This document shows positions 49,399 through 54,300 of a stretch of DNA of 54,300 bases, piece after piece. A model generated the notes under the pieces. It saw only the letters and a list, made by a program, of their open reading frames with translations, was not told the origin of the DNA and made no database searches. The DNA is from Frankiales bacterium. Its GTDB lineage: Bacteria > Actinomycetota > Actinomycetes > Mycobacteriales > SCTD01. The translations under genes and the position numbers were made by a program. The stretch is taken from the NCBI GenBank assembly GCA_025965755.1, contig JAOPWI010000214.1, positions 1 to 54,300 on the forward strand, written 5' to 3'. Position 1 is the first letter of the stretch. Each line of letters begins with the position of its first letter.

Positions 49399-52182
49399 TC
49401 AGGCGAGGTCGGCGCTCACCTCACCGCGCAGCGTCGGCTGCGGCTCGTGCCGCTCCCCGCCGGGGCGGCGCAGCGCCTTGTGCGCCTCGATGAAGACGAC
49501 GTAGAGCAGCGCGATGCCGACGGCCAGCGCCCAGTGCCGGGCGGCCATCGGCGCAAGGCCCAGAACCTCACGCGCGACCGGCACCGTGACCAGCAGGACC
49601 TGCAACGCGGCGGTGAGCGCGACCGCCGCGACGAGGGCGCGATTGGTGAGCAGCCCCAGCCGGCGCAGGGACAGCTGTTCGGACCGCATGGCGAAGCCCC
49701 CGGCCAGCTCGGCGAAGGCGATCGAGGTGAACAGCACCGTCTGCCAGGCCGGGTCCCCGGCGCGCCACAGCAGGTACGCCGGCAGCAGCGCGAGCAGCGT
49801 CAGGGCGCTCCCTCGCACGAGGATGCGCCGGCCGCGGTCTGGACCGAACACGCTCTCCCGTCGTGAGGTCGGCGGCCGGAGCATGACGCCCTGCTCGGCC
49901 GGCTCGACGGCCAGCGCGATCGCCGGCAACCCGTCGGTGGCCAGGTTCAGCCACAGAATCTGCAGGGGCAGCAGCGGGATCGGCATGCCGAGCAGCGGTG
50001 CGACGATCATGACGGAGACCTCGGCCAGGTTTCCGCTGAGAATGTTGCGGATGAACTTGCGGATGTTGTCGAAGACGACCCGGCCCTCACGGACGGCCCG
50101 CACGATGGTGGCGAAGTCGTCGTCCTGCAGGACCATGTCGGCCGCGTCCTTGGTGACGTCGGTGCCGGTGATGCCCATGGCGACGCCGATGTCGGCCTGC
50201 TTGAGCGCCGGAGCGTCGTTGACCCCGTCGCCCGTCATCGCGACGACCTGACCGTCGGCCTGGAGCGCCCGCACGAGGCGCATCTTGTCGGCGGGTGAGA
50301 CGCGGGCGTAGACGGCCGTCGAGCGGAGCGTCGCCAGCAGGTCGGGTGCGGTCAGCGCGCCGACCTCGTTGCCCGTGACGGCCCGGTCACCGGCCTGCGC
50401 CAGGCCGAGATCTCGGGCGATGGCCATCGCGGTCAGCGGGTGATCGCCGGTGATCATGACGGCGCGGATCCCGGCCTCCCGGCAGGTGCGCACGGCGGCG
50501 GACGCCTCCGGTCGGACCGGATCGGTCATCCCCTGCAGCCCGAGCAGCGTCAGCCCCGACTCCACCTGCCGAGCCGGCGCCTCCGGCTGCGCGGGCCAGC
50601 GGCGCATGGCGACGCCCAGAACGCGGATGCCGGCAGCGGCCATCTCCTGCGCCGCGACGCGTACGCCGTGGCGCCGCTCCTCATCCAGCGGCACCGGTCG
50701 GCCGTCCTCCAGCACGTGGTCGCAGCACGCCAGCAGGCCATCGAACGCGCCCTTGGTGAAGCAGACCCGGCTGGCTGCCGAGCCGGTGAGCTGGCCCGCC
50801 GCGAACGCCGCGCGCAGGCCAGCCGGAACCGCCTCGGGCGTCGCCGGAACCGCGTGCATGGTGGTCATCCGCTTGCGGTCGGAGTCGAACGGCAGCTCGC
50901 CGCACCGGGGAAGCGCGGCCTGCATCGCACGCAGGTCCAGGCCGTACCGGGCCGCCACAGCGACCAGCGCCGTCTCGGTCGGGTCGCCGGCCAGGGAACC
51001 GTCCTGCGCGACCTCGGTGTCGTTGCACAGCGCGCCGCCCAGCAGGAGCAGCCGCAGCGGGCCGTCGTGGTCGCCCGCGGGCTGAACCGGGTCGCCCGGT
51101 CCGGCGGTGACGCGCCGGCCGGCGACCTCGAGCGCCGTCACGGTCATCCGGTTCTGCGTCAGGGTGCCGGTCTTGTCGGAACAGATGGTCGTCACCGACC
51201 CCAACGTCTCCACGGCGTACAACCGGCGGATCAGCGCGGAGCGCCGGAGCATGCGCTGCGCTCCCAGCGCCAGGGTGATCGTCACGACGACGGGCAGGCT
51301 CTCGGGAATCGCCGCCACCGCGAGGCTGACCGCGGTCAGCAGCAACGTGTCCCACGCCTCGTCGCGGACCAACCCCAGCAGCAGGACGACGGTCACGACC
51401 CCTCCGACGCCCACCGCCAGCCGGCGCACCAGCGCGTCCAGGCGCAGCTGCAGCGGCGTCTTGCCCGGGCTGGCGCCCTGCAGCAGCCCGGCGATGCGTC
51501 CCAGCTCCGCCCGCATGCCCGTCGCGGTGACGAGGACCGTGCCGCGGCCCGCGGTGACACTGGTGCCCGCGTAGGCCATCGACGTCCGCTCGGCGAGCGG
51601 TGCGTCCCGGCCCACGGCGGCCACCTGCTTGTCCACGCCGGCGGACTCACCGGTGAGCGCCGACTCCTCCACCCGCAGCGCGTGCGCCTCGAGGACCCGC
51701 CCGTCGGCGGGCACTCGGGAGCCGGCCTCCAGCCGCACCAGGTCTCCGGCCACGAGGTCAGCGGCCGGCACCGCGCGCCGCCGGCCGTCCCGGATCACGC
51801 TCACGGTGGGTGCCGCCATGGCCGCCAGCGAGGCCATCGCCCTGCCTGCCCGGGCCTCCTGCCGGAAGCCGATGGCCGCGTTGAGCGCAACGACGCCGAG
51901 GATCACCTGCGCCTCGGTCAGGTCACCGAGTGCCGCCGACAAGGCGCCCGCACCGATGAGCAGCAGGATCATCGGTGACGTGAGCTGGCGCGCCAGGAGC
52001 CGGCCCCACGGCACCTGCGCGTCGCGGTCCAGCTGGTTCGCCCCGTCTCGGCGGAGCCGTCCAGCCGCCTCGTCCCCGGTCAGGCCGCGGGTCGGGTCGG
52101 CGCCCATGCGGGCGGCGACGTCCGCCGGAGTCCGGGCGTGGTCGGCCTGTGCCTCGTTCCCGGATGCGGCGGGGTCGCGCAT
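49399..52182 (-). CDS. P-type cation ATPase, Ca2+/SERCA-like (P2 class)
   Basis: 927 residues. The actuator loop has LTGES (176-180), the phosphorylation site is Asp336 in [11 protein letters not shown], the ATP domain has FTKGAFD, and the hinge has [21 protein letters not shown], all intact. M4 carries PESLPVVV (293-300) in place of the SERCA PEGLP; M5 has ILSGNLAEV and M6 has [12 protein letters not shown], which keep calcium-type ligands. Ten helices are expected. It resembles the actinobacterial CtpF group, often co-regulated with USP and CBS proteins. Ca2+ or Mn2+ export is most likely. Confidence 0.95.
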   Translation of the reverse strand: MRDPAASGNEAQADHARTPADVAARMGADPTRGLTGDEAAGRLRRDGANQLDRDAQVPWGRLLARQLTSPMILLLIGAGALSAALGDLTEAQVILGVVALNAAIGFRQEARAGRAMASLAAMAAPTVSVIRDGRRRAVPAADLVAGDLVRLEAGSRVPADGRVLEAHALRVEESALTGESAGVDKQVAAVGRDAPLAERTSMAYAGTSVTAGRGTVLVTATGMRAELGRIAGLLQGASPGKTPLQLRLDALVRRLAVGVGGVVTVVLLLGLVRDEAWDTLLLTAVSLAVAAIPESLPVVVTITLALGAQRMLRRSALIRRLYAVETLGSVTTICSDKTGTLTQNRMTVTALEVAGRRVTAGPGDPVQPAGDHDGPLRLLLLGGALCNDTEVAQDGSLAGDPTETALVAVAARYGLDLRAMQAALPRCGELPFDSDRKRMTTMHAVPATPEAVPAGLRAAFAAGQLTGSAASRVCFTKGAFDGLLACCDHVLEDGRPVPLDEERRHGVRVAAQEMAAAGIRVLGVAMRRWPAQPEAPARQVESGLTLLGLQGMTDPVRPEASAAVRTCREAGIRAVMITGDHPLTAMAIARDLGLAQAGDRAVTGNEVGALTAPDLLATLRSTAVYARVSPADKMRLVRALQADGQVVAMTGDGVNDAPALKQADIGVAMGITGTDVTKDAADMVLQDDDFATIVRAVREGRVVFDNIRKFIRNILSGNLAEVSVMIVAPLLGMPIPLLPLQILWLNLATDGLPAIALAVEPAEQGVMLRPPTSRRESVFGPDRGRRILVRGSALTLLALLPAYLLWRAGDPAWQTVLFTSIAFAELAGGFAMRSEQLSLRRLGLLTNRALVAAVALTAALQVLLVTVPVAREVLGLAPMAARHWALAVGIALLYVVFIEAHKALRRPGGERHEPQPTLRGEVSADLA

Positions 52183-52352
52183 GCTGCACGCTAGGCGCCG
52201 GTGCGCCGCCGCGCGGGGCGAACCCGAAGCTGAGCAGCGCAGGTGTCACCGGCGCCCGCGGCCACCGCAGGCCCGCCGACCGTGCCTACGGCAGGTCCGG
52301 CGAGGTCCGGCTCGCGCCCGTCCAGCACGCGCTCGGGTCGCGCCGCCGGCCG

Positions 52353-54300
52353 CTACCGCGCGGCGTCGTAGAGCGCGTCCGCGCGGGCCAGGTCGGCCGG
52401 CAGGGGTACGCCGTCACGGGCCAGCGCGTCGGCCAGCCCACCGACGCTGCCGGGGTCGGTCGCGGCGGCCGTCCAGCCGGCGACCGGCGCGCCGGGCACC
52501 ACCGTCGTGGGCTGCACCGGTGGCGCGCTCGACGCTCCGGCGACGGCCTTCGCCTGCCGGGCCGCGGCGCTGTCGGCCGGGAGCGGCTGCAGGTCCGCCT
52601 GCCCGCGGTCCTCGCCCGGCAGCACCACCAGGGCACTCGGCACGGCCCGCTCGCGGCCGTCCGAGGGGCGGTTGCCCTGCAGCCCGTTGACCACCATGGT
52701 GGAGGAGCCGCCGCCATCGAGGTTGATGGCGTCGCGGGCGCCCAACGTCGCCATGAAGTCGGCCAGCTCGCCCAGCGTCATGCCGGCGCTGTAGGAGCCC
52801 TGCCGCCCGTCGACGACCACCAGCAGCATCCGGCCGTCCCCGGTGACACCGACTGCGGTGCGCGGGTTGCGGGCGAAGAAGGCTCCGGACCCCGACAGGT
52901 CCTGGCTCTGGCGGACTCCGTCCTGGATCAGCAGCGGGTTGCCGCCCAGCACGTCCACCGCACCCGGAAAGCCCAGGTGCTGGGTCATCGGCACGCTCTG
53001 CCCGGCGCGCAGCGAGCGGATGAGCGCCTCAGCTCCCGTCAGCGGCTGACCCGCGAGGACCGTGGTCGAGGGCCCGATGAAGGGCGCCCTGCCGTAGCAG
53101 CGGGTTCCCGTCACCTGCAGGTCGGTCTCCACGCCACCGTCCGGGTCCACCCGGCGCGGACCCGTGGTGCCGCCCGCGTAGCAGGCGTCGTCCGGAGGGG
53201 TGTCCAGGCCGGCCCCCACGCCGGTGAACCCGGCGAGCTCGTCGCCGGACGGCGCGCCGGAGTTCCACCGGGTGAGCACGGTGGAGGTGGCCGGATCCGG
53301 CCGCAGGACGACCCGGGTGTCGGGGAAGCCCATCCGCACCTGCGTGCCGGTCAGGTCCAGCGAGAAGGCGCGGCCGAGCAGCTGCGGCGTCTGCAGCAGG
53401 CGGCCGTCCGCGGCCATGGCGTGCACCGGACGGCCGCTGGACAGGCCGTAGTCCGCGTTGATGGCGAGCGGCGCGCCGGTGCGCCGCGCCATCGACGTGG
53501 TGGGCTCGAACGCTGGCAGGTCGTCGCCGGCGAGCACGGCGTCCGGCGTGGACGCGGCGAGGAGGTCGACCGTCGCGACGTGCGCGACGGACTCGCCGGT
53601 GCGCACCACCCGGTGGGTCACCCCGGGCGCCAGCCCCGGCGTACGCCGGACGACCGGCAGGTCTCCGGTCGTCCCGAGCACCGTGGTCTGGTGCGTGCCG
53701 AAGCCGTTGCCCTGCTTGAAGAACCACGTGCCGTTGCGGAACACGCCGGGCGTGTCCCGGCCGTCGTGGTCCCAGTCGCCGGCGACCGGCCGGTCCCCCG
53801 CCACGCCGAACACGAAGGTGCGGCTGCTCGGGCCCCCCGTGGCGCTGTCGCGCTGGTACCAGCGGGCCCCGCGGCGTACCGCGATGTCGGTGCGGCCGTC
53901 GGCGCTCCAGTCCCCGACCACGGCGACGTCACCCGGCTGGCCGAAGCCGAACACGCGCGCGGGAGCCGGCGATGACGCGTTCGACGCGCGCAGGTACCAG
54001 CGCCCGCCCCGGAACACGCCGAGCGTGTCGACGCCGTCGCCATCCCAGTCGCCGAGCACGGGCTGGTCGCCTCTGAGGCCGAAGCGCACCGTGCGCGCCG
54101 GCCCCTGCGGGCTCTCCCGCAGCACCCAGACGCCGTCGCGGAACAGGCTCAGCGAGTCCTCGCCGTTCCCGTCCGTGTCACCGGCGACGGGCCGCCAGCC
54201 GGAGCCCCCCTCGGCGTACGACCGGGCGGTGCCCCCCGCCAGGCTGTCCCGCAGCAACCAGGTGTCGCCCCGGCGCACGCCGATCCGGTCGTAGCCGAGC
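52353..54300 (-). CDS. Phosphodiester glycosidase (NAGPA-like) with beta-propeller repeats, 5' partial
   Basis: At least 648 residues; the start lies outside the window. The upstream 200 residues are repeats of GDWDGDGxDTxGVFRxGxWYLR type (five or more copies), like FG-GAP/VCBS calcium-binding propeller blades. The second half is a NAGPA-type phosphodiester glycosidase domain with the hallmark INLDGGGSSTMVVNG (positions about 52677-52724). The last 90 residues are Ala/Pro-rich. Likely exported and acting on cell-surface or extracellular sugars, but no signal peptide is visible in this part. Confidence 0.9.
   Translation of the reverse strand, partial: LGYDRIGVRRGDTWLLRDSLAGGTARSYAEGGSGWRPVAGDTDGNGEDSLSLFRDGVWVLRESPQGPARTVRFGLRGDQPVLGDWDGDGVDTLGVFRGGRWYLRASNASSPAPARVFGFGQPGDVAVVGDWSADGRTDIAVRRGARWYQRDSATGGPSSRTFVFGVAGDRPVAGDWDHDGRDTPGVFRNGTWFFKQGNGFGTHQTTVLGTTGDLPVVRRTPGLAPGVTHRVVRTGESVAHVATVDLLAASTPDAVLAGDDLPAFEPTTSMARRTGAPLAINADYGLSSGRPVHAMAADGRLLQTPQLLGRAFSLDLTGTQVRMGFPDTRVVLRPDPATSTVLTRWNSGAPSGDELAGFTGVGAGLDTPPDDACYAGGTTGPRRVDPDGGVETDLQVTGTRCYGRAPFIGPSTTVLAGQPLTGAEALIRSLRAGQSVPMTQHLGFPGAVDVLGGNPLLIQDGVRQSQDLSGSGAFFARNPRTAVGVTGDGRMLLVVVDGRQGSYSAGMTLGELADFMATLGARDAINLDGGGSSTMVVNGLQGNRPSDGRERAVPSALVVLPGEDRGQADLQPLPADSAAARQAKAVAGASSAPPVQPTTVVPGAPVAGWTAAATDPGSVGGLADALARDGVPLPADLARADALYDAAR

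Noticed and set aside
1..54300. CRISPR arrays, insertion sequences, phage genes or rRNA.
   Set aside because: No spaced repeat array, transposase, integrase, phage structural gene or rRNA-like sequence was seen.

Overview
The window is very GC-rich DNA (by eye above 70%) with dense genes, many GTG starts and runs of 4-base start/stop overlaps (ATGA or GTGA). Actinomycete hallmarks are a biotinylated acyl-CoA carboxylase subunit, a complete MCE lipid-import operon of the YrbE/MCE type, DUF7455 and zinc-ribbon proteins, an AlkB-rubredoxin fusion, and tandem USP/CBS stress proteins. The best guess is a high-GC soil or environmental actinomycete, perhaps Nocardioides-, Geodermatophilus- or Frankiales-like. 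The species cannot be read from the sequence.

Layout. 1-1353: 3' end of an acyl-CoA carboxylase alpha subunit, two small zinc-binding proteins and tRNA-Lys(CUU). 1866-7831: an alkane-oxidation cluster (AlkB-rubredoxin, ferredoxin, ferredoxin reductase, GMC alcohol/sterol oxidoreductase) with a divergent PucR-type regulator. 7861-8840: a small membrane protein and an ABC-ATPase-like gene broken by a 10-bp tandem duplication. 8847-10708: a GAF sensor kinase and its NarL-type regulator. 10715-24958: a 12-gene reverse-strand mce operon (two YrbE/MlaE permeases, MlaF-type ATPase, six MCE proteins, an RND/MMPL exporter-like protein, a membrane-anchored PpiC-type isomerase and a small membrane protein). 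24930-25582: a decayed reading frame plus possible operator and hairpin sites. 25613-30166: a five-gene envelope-stress-like operon (OmpR-type regulator, kinase, ABC-2 ATPase, permease, lipoprotein).

31011-39590 is the most unusual block. It holds a response regulator with a degenerate HD-GYP domain, a REC-HDOD-REC protein, a kinase with an HNOBA-like (H-NOX-associated) input domain, and a roughly 1,400-residue PAS/GAF protein with a degenerate GGDEF domain, an intact EAL domain and a C-terminal histidine-kinase-like region that has lost its catalytic motifs. Together they look like a c-di-GMP/phosphorelay network built from several pseudo-enzymes.

39750-44759: a type III-like glutamine synthetase with a strong terminator, a divergent Lrp/AsnC regulator, a secreted amidase with a strong terminator, and a divergent cold-shock protein. 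44813-52182: a stress or low-oxygen style set (tandem USP, CBS pair, TetR with two matching operators, small membrane protein, zinc alcohol dehydrogenase, cupin remnant, P-type cation ATPase) with one DosR/DevR-like palindrome. 52353-54300: a secreted-type phosphodiester glycosidase with beta-propeller-like repeats, cut by the window edge.
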